Source: Clostridiales bacterium (GTDB taxonomy: Bacteria; Bacillota; Clostridia; Christensenellales; Aristaeellaceae). From it: a stretch of 64,000 bases of DNA. Shown one piece after another: positions 8,869 through 16,407 of the stretch. Numbering within the stretch: the first letter of the stretch is position 1; each line of letters begins with the position of its first letter. The position numbers were made by a program, and so were the translations under genes. Location of the stretch: assembly GCA_004557905.1 (NCBI GenBank), contig SFFH01000010.1:1-64000 (forward strand), written 5' to 3'. The notes below the pieces were generated by a model that made no database searches, was not told the origin of the DNA, and saw only the letters and a list, made by a program, of their open reading frames with translations.

Positions 8869-9691
8869 CGCTGCGCCCTCCTTCGCCGCCCTGCTCCATC
8901 GCCTTTCGCTGCAGCGCCTCAAACAACGCCGCGCCCGCGTCCATCGGCGCGTATTTGCCCGGCAGGCCGCCCGCAAGCACCATGCGCACGTTCAGCCGCT
9001 TCGCCGCCTCCGGGTCTGCGCCGTACGGCGGGCTCGCCAGCTCGACGAGCAGCGTCTCCCGGCCGATGCGCGCGAGCGCCGCTTCGTGCAGGATGCGCGC
9101 CGGCACGGTGTTGAAGATCACATCCGCCTGCGCGCACGCCTGCGCAATCCGTTCCAGCGGCAGCGGATGAGCGCCCAGCTCATGCGCCCTTCGCATCTGC
9201 GCCTCATTTCGCGCACACACGATCACGAAGGCGTCCATCGCCGTCAGCCGCCTGACCAGCGCCTGGCCGATCCGGCCAAAGCCCGTCACCACGCAGGTGC
9301 TGCCAAGCAACGCGCGCCCCGGCCGCTGCATGGCGCGCTGAATCGCGCCTTCCGCCGTGAGCTGCGCGTTCACGCGCAGCAGCGCCTCGTCGTGCGCGGG
9401 ATCCATCGTCCGTTTTGCGCGCAGCAGTTCCTGCGCCGTCACGCCGCTGCCGTGCAGCGCCACGCCGCACGCGGGCAGCAGCTCCAGCGCCCGTTCCCGC
9501 GGGAGCTGCGTGCCCGCCAGCCTGCCATCCTCGAAACTGCGCGGCCAGGGCAGCATCACCGCGTCGGCCCATGTCCCCGCCTGCGGTGCGTCCTCCTCAC
9601 GGCAGACGTAAGCCGTCTCCCAGTCCGCCCGCTTCGCCGCGTCCAGCGCGCCCAGCATGCGCGCATCTCCGCCAAAGGCTACCAGTCGCAT
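8861..9691 (-). CDS. dpaA: Dipicolinate synthase subunit A
   Basis: This is the NAD(P)-binding subunit of dipicolinate synthase. The Rossmann motif is VVTGFGRIGQALVRRL near residue 135, as in D-isomer-type dehydrogenases. Downstream blocks FNTVPARIL and ELASPPYG match the family. ATG at 9691 (MRLVAFGGDARML) has GGAGG 8 bases upstream; the ATG two codons earlier is only 2 bases from it. The length of 276 residues is slightly short against about 300 in B. subtilis. The gene heads a dpaA-dpaB pair. A dispersed 30-base repeat and the mscL terminator lie upstream. Confidence 0.94.
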   Translation of the reverse strand: MRLVAFGGDARMLGALDAAKRADWETAYVCREEDAPQAGTWADAVMLPWPRSFEDGRLAGTQLPRERALELLPACGVALHGSGVTAQELLRAKRTMDPAHDEALLRVNAQLTAEGAIQRAMQRPGRALLGSTCVVTGFGRIGQALVRRLTAMDAFVIVCARNEAQMRRAHELGAHPLPLERIAQACAQADVIFNTVPARILHEAALARIGRETLLVELASPPYGADPEAAKRLNVRMVLAGGLPGKYAPMDAGAALFEALQRKAMEQGGEGGRSDG

Positions 9692-9738
9692 TCTCATCCC
9701 CTCCCGGCGAAGGTATGCGCAAGGAAGCCCGGGCATGC

Positions 9739-9768
9739 AGCGGGCTGTGCCCGCTCCCATTTCCGAAC
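9739..9768. repeat. 30-base palindromic repeat, copy 1
   Basis: The unit contains the stem AGCGGGC/GCCCGCT around a 3-base loop plus a conserved arm CCCATTTCCGAAC. It matches 22104-22133 at 29 of 30 positions. It sits between the mscL terminator and dpaA. In this copy no T-run follows the stem. Confidence 0.7.
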
Positions 9769-9797
9769 AACACGCTTTCCACATTTTTTCAAGGTAC

Positions 9798-9830
9798 AAA
9801 AAGCCCCCCTCCAGTCGCCCGGAGGGAGCT
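9798..9830 (-). terminator. Terminator after mscL
   Basis: The minus strand reads AGCTCCCTCC, a short loop, GGAGGGGGGCT, then TTTTT. It lies 17 bases after the mscL stop and ends the site-2 protease-scpA-scpB-mscL unit. Confidence 0.8.
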
Positions 9831-9846
9831 TTCATGTTCAGGGAGC

Positions 9847-10302
9847 TTACTTGTCCAGCACGCTGGTGCAGTGGCCGCAGCGGGTCGCGTCCTCGGGAAT
9901 CTCCATGCGGCAGTAGGGGCACAGGCGCGGCTCCTTCGCAGGCGCCGGGGCCGGCTCCTCTTCCTTCTTCTTCAGGCCGTTCATCAGCTTGATGACCAGG
10001 AACATGCAGAAGGCCACCAGCACAAAGTCGATGATGTACTGGATGAACGCGCCGTAGTTGAGCGTGCCCACGCCCGCCTCGGTCGCCGCCTCAATGCTGG
10101 CATAGTGGTTGCCGTCCAGCGCATAGAACAGACCGCCAAAGTTGACGCCGCCGGTGATGATGCCCAGCAGCGGCATGAAGATGTCGTTGACCAGGGATGT
10201 GGTGATCTTGCCGAACGCGCCGCCGATGATCACGCCGATGGCCATGTCCACGACGTTGCCGCGCATGGCAAATGCCTTGAATTCCTCAAAAAACTTCTTC
10301 AT
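9847..10302 (-). CDS. mscL: Large-conductance mechanosensitive channel with C-terminal zinc ribbon
   Basis: This is an emergency osmotic release channel of the inner membrane. The N-terminus MKKFFEEFKAFAMRGNVVDMAIGVIIG is typical MscL, with TM1 about residues 15-45 and TM2 about 85-108. After the KKKEEE cytoplasmic segment the protein carries an extra tail with CPYC and CGHC, a zinc-ribbon-like module near residues 128-147 that standard MscL lacks. The length is 151 residues. AGGAGG sits 9 bases before the ATG. The gene is the last of a unit with the site-2 protease and scpAB, 33 bases after scpB. Confidence 0.95.
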   Translation of the reverse strand: MKKFFEEFKAFAMRGNVVDMAIGVIIGGAFGKITTSLVNDIFMPLLGIITGGVNFGGLFYALDGNHYASIEAATEAGVGTLNYGAFIQYIIDFVLVAFCMFLVIKLMNGLKKKEEEPAPAPAKEPRLCPYCRMEIPEDATRCGHCTSVLDK

Positions 10303-10335
10303 CGCAGAATTCCTCCTCGTGTAGAATGGATAGGT

Positions 10336-11004
10336 TTATGACTGCTCAGCGGCCGTGCCGCTGTCAATCTCCTCTTCATGCGCCGGCAGTTCATCCTGTC
10401 CGGCCGTGCCCGCCTCCAGCTTTGCGGTGAGCTTGGAAAAGTCGATCTCCGGGAGCTCCGAGAGCGAGGCAATGCAGAAATGGCGCAGGAACGCGTCCGT
10501 CGTGCCGTAGAGAATCGGGCGGCCCAGCGCCTCCTTGCGGCCAACCTCCTCGATGAGCCCCTTCGTCACCAGCGACTGCACGGAGTAGTCGCACTTCACG
10601 CCGCGCACCTGCTCGATCTCCGCCTTGGTCACGGGCTGGCGGTAGGCGATCACGGCCAGCGTCTCCATCACCGCCTGGGAAAGCGACTGCTTCTGCACGG
10701 GCTGAAGCAGCTTTTCCACATACGGCGCGTAGTCCGGGCGCGTGGCCAGCTGCACATGCGCGCCAAAGCGCAGCAGCCGCAAGCCGCGCCGGTCAAAGTC
10801 GTAGCCGCTCTCCAGCGCGTCGAGCGTCTCCTCCAGCTCGCCCTCCGTCAGCTCCATCGCGCGGCAGATTTCCTTCTTTTCCACCGCGTTGCCGGTCACA
10901 AACAGGATGGCCTCCACGATGCCCACGCGTTCCTTCAGGTCAAGCTTCGGCTTCGTCTCGTCCAGCGGCAGCGTCGTCTGCTCCGTCTTCTCCATCTTCT
11001 CCAT
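10336..11004 (-). CDS. scpB: Segregation and condensation protein B
   Basis: This winged-helix (kleisin-associated) subunit of the SMC-ScpA-ScpB condensin aids chromosome segregation. The 222-residue protein shows the family core AILFVTGNAVEKKEI and ETLAVIAYRQPVTKAEIE, then the block GRPILYGTTDAFLRHF. The start at 11004 gives a 65-base overlap with scpA, indicating coupled translation; an ATG three codons later is also possible. The tail is short and acidic. Confidence 0.96.
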   Translation of the reverse strand: MEKMEKTEQTTLPLDETKPKLDLKERVGIVEAILFVTGNAVEKKEICRAMELTEGELEETLDALESGYDFDRRGLRLLRFGAHVQLATRPDYAPYVEKLLQPVQKQSLSQAVMETLAVIAYRQPVTKAEIEQVRGVKCDYSVQSLVTKGLIEEVGRKEALGRPILYGTTDAFLRHFCIASLSELPEIDFSKLTAKLEAGTAGQDELPAHEEEIDSGTAAEQS

Positions 11005-11725
11005 CCCTTCTGCCGGGCAGTATCAGTATATCGTCATAGATCTTCTCCTGCTGCGCATGCAGCTTGCCCAGCTTGAGCAGCTCGAGCATGGCCATGAAAT
11101 AGGAGACAATCTCGTCGCGCGTCACCTGATCGGAGAGCATGTCCGAAAAGAGCACCGGCCCCCGCCTGAGCCTGCTGGTCAGGTTGAACGTGCACTGCTC
11201 GATGGTGAACTTGTCGCGCGTGATCGCGCGGAACACGCGGCCCGGCTCGTCCTCCATCGTCTGCCGGGCGATGATGCGCTCCAGCGCGCGCACAAGGCCC
11301 TGCAGGGTGAGGCCCGTGAGCTCCACCGGTTGCGGCGGCAGCGGGTATTCCTCCGGCAGCTTAGAAAAAACCTGCATGGCCACCTGCTCAAACTCCTTCA
11401 TCCGCCCGGCGCTCTCCTTGTAGAGCTTGTACTCCTCGAGCCTGCGGATAAGGGCCTGCTCCGGCGTCTCCTCGCCCTCCTCTTCGGGGGCGGGCGGGCG
11501 CGGCAGCAGCGCGCGGGACTTGATCTCCAGCAGCGTCGCCGCCATGGTCAGAAACTCGCTGGCCGTGTCCATGTCCAGTTCGTCGATGCCGTCGAGGGAC
11601 GCGAGATACTGCTCGGTGATCTCCGAGACGAAGATGTCCTTGATGTCCACCTTCGCGCGGGTGATCAGGTGCAGCAGCAGGTCAAGCGGCCCCTCGAACT
11701 GCTTGAGTGATACGACGTACGCCAT
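10940..11725 (-). CDS. scpA: Segregation and condensation protein A
   Basis: This is the kleisin of the bacterial condensin, bridging SMC heads. The N-terminal block LKQFEGPLDLLLHLI is diagnostic, followed by LTMAATLLEIKSRALLP and a C-terminal winged helix (FSDMLSD.VTRDEIVSYFMAMLELLKLG). The length is 261 residues, normal for the family, with an acidic G/E/D-rich tail that overlaps the scpB start. It begins 3 bases after the site-2 protease stop codon. Confidence 0.96.
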   Translation of the reverse strand: MAYVVSLKQFEGPLDLLLHLITRAKVDIKDIFVSEITEQYLASLDGIDELDMDTASEFLTMAATLLEIKSRALLPRPPAPEEEGEETPEQALIRRLEEYKLYKESAGRMKEFEQVAMQVFSKLPEEYPLPPQPVELTGLTLQGLVRALERIIARQTMEDEPGRVFRAITRDKFTIEQCTFNLTSRLRRGPVLFSDMLSDQVTRDEIVSYFMAMLELLKLGKLHAQQEKIYDDILILPGRRDGEDGEDGADDAAAGRDEAEA

Positions 11726-11728
11726 CCC

Positions 11729-12508
11729 TTACCCCCAGATCATCCGGATCGGCCAGAGCAGCAGATCCTGCGCGGGATAGACCACCGCGGAGATGATTCT
11801 GCCCAGCAGGCCCTGCGCGGAGAGGATCAGCACGATCAGCATGCCAATCTGAAACGCGCGCTGGGACAGCCGGATGCGGCCCCTGAAGACGATGTCGTTG
11901 AACACATGATAGCCGTCCAGCGGCGGCAGCGGAATGAGGTTGAACACCGCGAGGTTCAGGTTGACCAGCGCGGTATAGGCAAACAGGCGCACAAACGGCA
12001 CCAGCGCCGGGTGCGCGATCAGGCTGCCGAAATCCTGCATGCCGCTGCCCGCGATGATCGACCAGATGGCGTTGTAGCGGTAGCTGATGACCGTGGACAA
12101 TCCGACCTGCGAAACCACCTGCGGATACCACAGGAACGCGCTGCATACGGCGGTGAGCGCGGTAAAGAGCACAAACAGAATGATGTTGATCGTGATGCCC
12201 GCGAGGCTGACCGCAAGATCCGCCTTGCGCCTGTCGCCCCTGTAGTTCCACGGGTTGACCGGCACGGGCTTGGCGTAGCCGAAGCCCACGAAGAACATCA
12301 GCAGCGTGCCGACGGGGTCCAGGTGGCGCAGCGGATTGAGCGACAGCCTGCCCGCGCGCTTGGCGGTGTCGTCACCGCAGCGGTACGCCACATACGCGTG
12401 GCCCCACTCGTGGCAGCACAGGCCGATGAGCACAGCCAGCACGCGGTAAATCGCCTGATCAAAAAAAGCCAGCGGCTCCGCAAAGAGCGTGGACAGGTAC
12501 TCAAGCAT
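11729..12508 (-). CDS. Site-2 protease family membrane metalloprotease
   Basis: This is an intramembrane zinc protease of the M50/YwhC-like group. HEWGH at residues 33-37 is the zinc motif and NLIPLPPLDGYHV near residue 210 supplies the third ligand. About five hydrophobic segments are seen over 259 residues. ATG at 12508 is chosen because AGGAGG lies 8 bases upstream; a longer in-frame start lacks a site. This small S2P class is widely found beside scpAB, as here. It lacks the PDZ domain of RseP and is distinct from SpoIVFB. The substrate is unknown. Confidence 0.9.
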   Translation of the reverse strand: MLEYLSTLFAEPLAFFDQAIYRVLAVLIGLCCHEWGHAYVAYRCGDDTAKRAGRLSLNPLRHLDPVGTLLMFFVGFGYAKPVPVNPWNYRGDRRKADLAVSLAGITINIILFVLFTALTAVCSAFLWYPQVVSQVGLSTVISYRYNAIWSIIAGSGMQDFGSLIAHPALVPFVRLFAYTALVNLNLAVFNLIPLPPLDGYHVFNDIVFRGRIRLSQRAFQIGMLIVLILSAQGLLGRIISAVVYPAQDLLLWPIRMIWG

Positions 12509-12558
12509 CTCAGGCGCCTCCTCAGGTTTCGCACAATCCGGCATCATATAACCTGATT

Positions 12559-12587
12559 ATTGTAGCGCAGAGCGGATTTTCTGTCAA
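12559..12587 (-). promoter_or_regulatory. Sigma-A promoter of the S2P-scpA-scpB-mscL unit
   Basis: Minus-strand TTGACA, a 17-base spacer and TACAAT lie about 50 bases before the site-2 protease start. Tight spacing of the next three genes suggests it serves all four. Confidence 0.75.
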
Positions 12588-12645
12588 GCGGTTTGACGGG
12601 GCGCAGGAAGATATCGCACGTCTATCTGTCATGGGAGGCATATGC

Positions 12646-12677
12646 AAAGCCCTCTTCCGTCGCCGAAAGAGGGCTTG
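12646..12677 (-). terminator. Terminator after sigE
   Basis: A 10-bp stem, AAGCCCTCTT with its complement AAGAGGGCTT, lies just after the sigE stop. The T-run on the minus strand is short (TTT), so strength is uncertain. Confidence 0.6.
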
Positions 12678-12682
12678 ATTGC

Positions 12683-13405
12683 TTAACCCATCTGCACCAT
12701 GTCCTTGTGCAGCCGCAAAAGAATCCGCTTCTCCAGCCGGGAGATGTAGCTCTGGCTGATGCCCATGATGTCGGCGACCTCCTTCTGCGTCTTTTCCGTG
12801 CCGCCGCCCAGGCCAAAGCGCAGGCGCATGATCTCCTTTTCCCGCATGGACAGCCGCGAGAGCGCGCTGGCGAGCATCTGCCGCTCCACCGTCTCCTCGA
12901 TGCTGCGGTACACCATGTCGCCCTCCGTGCCCAGGATGTCCGAGAGGAGCAGCTCGTTGCCGTCCCAGTCGGTGTTGAGCGGCTCGTCGAGCGACACCTC
13001 CAGCTTCTGCCGGCTGGTTCTGCGCAGGAACATGAGAATCTCGTTCTCGATGCAGCGCGAGGCGTACGTCGCCAGCTTGATCCTCTTGGCCGGGTCGAAC
13101 GTGTTCACCGCCTTGATCAGGCCGATCGTACCGATGGAGATCAGATCCTCAAGCCCCACGCCCGTGTTCTCGAACTTGCGCGCGATGTACACCACCAGAC
13201 GCAGGTTGTGCTCGATGAGCGCCTTGTGCACCGAATCAGGCTCCTCCGGCAGACGCGCAAACAGTGCGTTCTCCTCGTCCCTGGTCAGCGGCGCAGGCAG
13301 CGAATCGCTCCCGCCAATGTATGCGACCGTTCCCTCCGGCCGCAGAATCGCCCAGCCCGGTTTCGTCGTACGCTGCCTTGTGTTCCCGTTTCTTGCCTGT
13401 TCCAT
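12683..13405 (-). CDS. sigE: Sporulation sigma factor SigE
   Basis: This is the early mother-cell sigma factor, a sigma-70 family member of 240 residues. Region 2 is [20 protein letters not shown] followed by IKAVNTFDP and [13 protein letters not shown]; region 4 ends with [26 protein letters not shown] near residue 29 matches the start of mature SigE. The 28 residues before it correspond to the pro-sequence, but they are polar and basic ([17 protein letters not shown]) rather than the amphipathic helix known from B. subtilis. The gene follows spoIIGA by 29 bases in the classical spoIIG order. Confidence 0.96.
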   Translation of the reverse strand: MEQARNGNTRQRTTKPGWAILRPEGTVAYIGGSDSLPAPLTRDEENALFARLPEEPDSVHKALIEHNLRLVVYIARKFENTGVGLEDLISIGTIGLIKAVNTFDPAKRIKLATYASRCIENEILMFLRRTSRQKLEVSLDEPLNTDWDGNELLLSDILGTEGDMVYRSIEETVERQMLASALSRLSMREKEIMRLRFGLGGGTEKTQKEVADIMGISQSYISRLEKRILLRLHKDMVQMG

Positions 13406-13434
13406 TTCCGATCCTCCTCTGCTTTTGATCCCCG

Positions 13435-14199
13435 TTATTCTGCCGCCTGGTCCGGCGCCATCAGCGAAGCCGGGACGAGTGCCGGCGCGCCCTCCCTCAT
13501 CCCGGGAGAAAGCGCCACCACCGCGCGCACCGTGCGCCGCCGGCCGTCCGCCTCGACGCTGATATCCTGCGGCGCAAGCACGCCCATCATCTGCCGGCCG
13601 CCGGCCGTATCCGCGAAGATCGGCCGCAGCGGCGCGTCGCCCAGATGAAAGCGCCGCCTGCCCGCCGCCTCCGGCATCACGATCACCGGCAGGCGCGTCA
13701 GGTAATCCCTGAGCGTGTTGCCGCTGTCAACCATCGCGTCAAACGACGCGGTCTTCCCGCGGTACAGGCAGACGAGCCGCACACGGCGAACCGCCTGCGA
13801 TGCACGGCGCGCTTTGAGCGAACTGACCGCAATCCATAGCGTACAAACGCCGCCAAGCGCATATGCTGTCATCAGGGAGCCCGTCGCGCCGTCAAGCGCC
13901 AGCACGACGCCGCCCAGCAGACCCGCCGCGCTCAGCAGCAGCGCGCCATAGCGCACCGGATGCCGGATGGCGGGGCGTCCGCAGGCAAGTACCATCATGC
14001 CCGCTGCGGCAGGCAGCCACAGCACGGCGGCCTGTCCGCGGTCAAGGCTCAGCTCTCTGGCCGCCTGCGCCAGCAGCGCGCCGCTCAGCGCGGCCGTCAG
14101 CACACGCCAGGGACGCACCTTGCCGCCCGCGAGACGGACGGCCATTAGGAGCATCGCTGCATTCATGCCCGTATCCAGCAAAATGAGCGCTGTGGTCAA
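13435..14199 (-). CDS. spoIIGA: Sigma-E processing peptidase SpoIIGA
   Basis: This is the membrane aspartic protease that activates pro-SigE. The first half (about residues 1-128) has four to five hydrophobic segments. The second half carries the aspartic protease motif DSGN with Asp158 ([13 protein letters not shown]), and a dimer would form the active site. The length is 254 residues against about 309 in B. subtilis, so it is somewhat short. The start is uncertain: TTG at 14199 lies directly behind AAAGGGGG, and no better in-frame start precedes the first transmembrane segment. Genetic linkage to sigE and the Spo0A-type promoter support the call. Confidence 0.9.
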   Translation of the reverse strand: MTTALILLDTGMNAAMLLMAVRLAGGKVRPWRVLTAALSGALLAQAARELSLDRGQAAVLWLPAAAGMMVLACGRPAIRHPVRYGALLLSAAGLLGGVVLALDGATGSLMTAYALGGVCTLWIAVSSLKARRASQAVRRVRLVCLYRGKTASFDAMVDSGNTLRDYLTRLPVIVMPEAAGRRRFHLGDAPLRPIFADTAGGRQMMGVLAPQDISVEADGRRRTVRAVVALSPGMREGAPALVPASLMAPDQAAE

Positions 14200-14216
14200 C
14201 CCCCTTTACAGGTGCC

Positions 14217-14293
14217 ATTATAGCGCTCATGTCTTTCATTCCATTGTCGTTTCAGAGCGCGAAAAAAGAGGAAAGCTCGTCCGTGTTCGACAA
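14217..14293 (-). promoter_or_regulatory. spoIIG-type promoter with Spo0A boxes
   Basis: On the minus strand ACGACA (14245-14250) and TATAAT (14217-14222) are 22 bases apart, the same abnormal spacing known from the B. subtilis spoIIG promoter. A 0A-box-like core ATTGTCGTT (14243-14251, plus strand) overlaps the -35. A near-perfect 0A box TTCGACAAG (14286-14294) lies about 42 bases further upstream. The start site would fall about 10 bases before the spoIIGA start codon. Confidence 0.65.
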
Positions 14294-14300
14294 GCTTTCC
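14262..14300 (-). terminator. Terminator after the GH115-like gene
   Basis: An interrupted stem (GGAAAGCT...GTC with GAC...AGCTTTCC) is followed on the minus strand by TCTTTTTTC. It closes the acyltransferase/glycosidase unit and overlaps the distal Spo0A box of the spoIIGA promoter. Confidence 0.7.
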
Positions 14301-14374
14301 CGTATATTGTGTTTCCTGTATTCACCCGGCACATCATATGCCATACAGCGTCCCATCGGGGCGTTTCGACAGGC

Positions 14375-16381
14375 TTACCCCATCCTCGCCTGCATCAGCG
14401 CAAACAGATCGTCATCATTCAGGTGATTCTCCATATTCAGAATGAGCGCGATGTCCGCGTCCTCGGGCGCATGCAGAAAGCGCCGCTGCCAGCGATAAAA
14501 GTGAGGCCCGTCCCCATGATTGCGCAGCACGCCCATCAGCACGCCCATCAGCCACGCGGACTGCTTGACGTCCGCCAGACAGTCATTCGCGTAAAACAGG
14601 CGCCAATGGCCATGCTCTCTCTCCCGCATGGCCCGGTCCGCGGCCAGATAGGCCGCCTTGCTCTTTCCCGCGGTGTAAAACGCGCGCAGCCAGTCGCGCT
14701 TAAACGCCAGAAGCAGGCTTTCCATCGCCAGGCGCGCCCCTTCGTAGGTGCGCTTCAGCAGTCCGGCCTGCATCATCACGCTGTCCTCAAAGAGCGTGCG
14801 TCCCGGCTCGACAAGATCCGGCAGCACGCTTTCACAGGTCCGCCAGAGCGCAGTGTATCCGCGCACCGCCTCTTCGCATTTGTCCCTGTACCAGAGCACC
14901 TGTCCGCGCAGCGTCGGGGCGTCCGTCACCCAGCGCATGCCCTCCGCGGGCCGGCTCGCGTCGCTCATCCATTGTGACACCAGCATGCGCGCTCCGTGAT
15001 TGCCGAACTGCTCTCCCGCGCGCTCATCCTCATGCTGGCCGTAGGACAGCGCGTTCGCATAATATGCAGCAAAGCAGTCCGCCACGCGCTTTGCGTTTTC
15101 CTGTCCGTAATAGCGCATGCAGTACGCCATCCTGTGCTGCTGCGGCTCCATATCCCCCTCGCGCCAGAGCGCCGCAAGATAATCCAGCAGATAGACGTGC
15201 GGCTTGATGTTGGAGCAGTTGATGATCCAGTAATCCCTGGCGCCCAGGCGCATCGCCTCGCCAAGCTCCCTGCGCACGAATTCCGGCGGATTCGGCAGCA
15301 GCGTCATATGGCTGCCCGCCTGAAGATCGTAAAACGACGCATGGTAATACACGCCGTGCGCAGCCGTGCTTCCCTCCGGCGGCAGGGCGCAAATGCGCGG
15401 ATTATGGTTGTTCTGCCGCCGCGTCACCATCCGTCCGTAGCCGTTGTCCGCCCAGACGCGAATGATGTCATCGGGCAAGCTGACCAGTCCTTGCCGGTAC
15501 AGCTCCATGACCTCGCCATACAGGTTGGTGCAGCAGGGCGCTCCGGGCAGCGCTTCCTGAACCATGTCGTACTGCCTGCCAATCAGCCGGGAGATCAGCG
15601 CTCCGCGCTTTTCCGGCGTGTCGTATTGCGGATCATCCTCCCAGAAGGGGCAGTCGCCCTGGCCCCGGAAGCCGAGATTCCAGACCACCTTCATGTCCTT
15701 CTGCGCGAGAATCGCATCGCGCCAAAGCTGCTCAAACAGCGCCGGGTGCTCCGCGTACGAAGCATTCAGCCCGGGATATGCGCGGCGGAACATCTGCGCG
15801 CCCAGCGGCTCGGCATGGTGATGCGTCACATACAGGCCATACGAGGCCGCCAGCTCCCGATAGCGATGGGCGTTTTTGTCCGTTCCCGGGATCACGAGAT
15901 TGCCGCCCAGACGAAGGAGCGCTTCAAACGCCATTTCCCAAGGCTTGTCCCGGCTGCCGTCCAGCGACCAGGCGCTCAGCAGCACCTCGTCGTTGATAAA
16001 CCATCCCCGGTAGCGCACAGCGGCAGGCTTTCCGGCGCATTCTCCGCAGGGAATCTGAACGGTTTCGCGCCGCTGCAGCTTCTGATCGTTCCAGAACCAG
16101 AAGGGTGCAACGCCCAGCGCCGTCTCCGACAGATGCAGCAGCCCATAGACCGCGCCCAAATCATCCGCATAGGCAACCGCAATGCGTTCCGGAAAAACCG
16201 TCATCCGCCAGCCCTCCGGCGGCAGCCCCTTGCTGCGCGTCAGCGTGATTTCGTTTTCCCGTCCGTGCCCGCTGAGCACCGCGCGCATGTCCCGCCTGAG
16301 CATCTGCGCCGCCCTTCCGGGCGCAGCCGCGTCTGAATCCAGCCGGATTTCCGTGGACAAAGAGAATTCAAAGCCCGGCAT
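14375..16381 (-). CDS. Glycoside hydrolase family 115-like protein (alpha-glucuronidase-type)
   Basis: This 668-residue protein has the GH115 layout: an N-terminal domain (about 1-115), the entry to a TIM barrel at YRGWFINDEVLLSAW, barrel segments such as GNLVIPGTDKNAHRYRELA, VTHHHAEPLGAQMF, RVWADNGYGRM and YYHASFYD, and a helical C-terminal part. GH115 enzymes remove (4-O-methyl)glucuronic acid from xylan and related polymers, but usually have 800 or more residues with an added beta domain that is absent here. There is no signal peptide, so it should be intracellular. GGAGG lies 7 bases before ATG. It follows the SGNH gene by 26 bases. The substrate is not known. Confidence 0.75.
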   Translation of the reverse strand: MPGFEFSLSTEIRLDSDAAAPGRAAQMLRRDMRAVLSGHGRENEITLTRSKGLPPEGWRMTVFPERIAVAYADDLGAVYGLLHLSETALGVAPFWFWNDQKLQRRETVQIPCGECAGKPAAVRYRGWFINDEVLLSAWSLDGSRDKPWEMAFEALLRLGGNLVIPGTDKNAHRYRELAASYGLYVTHHHAEPLGAQMFRRAYPGLNASYAEHPALFEQLWRDAILAQKDMKVVWNLGFRGQGDCPFWEDDPQYDTPEKRGALISRLIGRQYDMVQEALPGAPCCTNLYGEVMELYRQGLVSLPDDIIRVWADNGYGRMVTRRQNNHNPRICALPPEGSTAAHGVYYHASFYDLQAGSHMTLLPNPPEFVRRELGEAMRLGARDYWIINCSNIKPHVYLLDYLAALWREGDMEPQQHRMAYCMRYYGQENAKRVADCFAAYYANALSYGQHEDERAGEQFGNHGARMLVSQWMSDASRPAEGMRWVTDAPTLRGQVLWYRDKCEEAVRGYTALWRTCESVLPDLVEPGRTLFEDSVMMQAGLLKRTYEGARLAMESLLLAFKRDWLRAFYTAGKSKAAYLAADRAMREREHGHWRLFYANDCLADVKQSAWLMGVLMGVLRNHGDGPHFYRWQRRFLHAPEDADIALILNMENHLNDDDLFALMQARMG

Positions 16382-16407
16382 GTCCTCGCCTCCGCTTCTC
16401 CATCGTC

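Noticed and set aside
14375..16381. GH67 alpha-glucuronidase
   Set aside because: The barrel entry YRGWFINDE and general layout fit GH115 better; GH67 marks were not seen.
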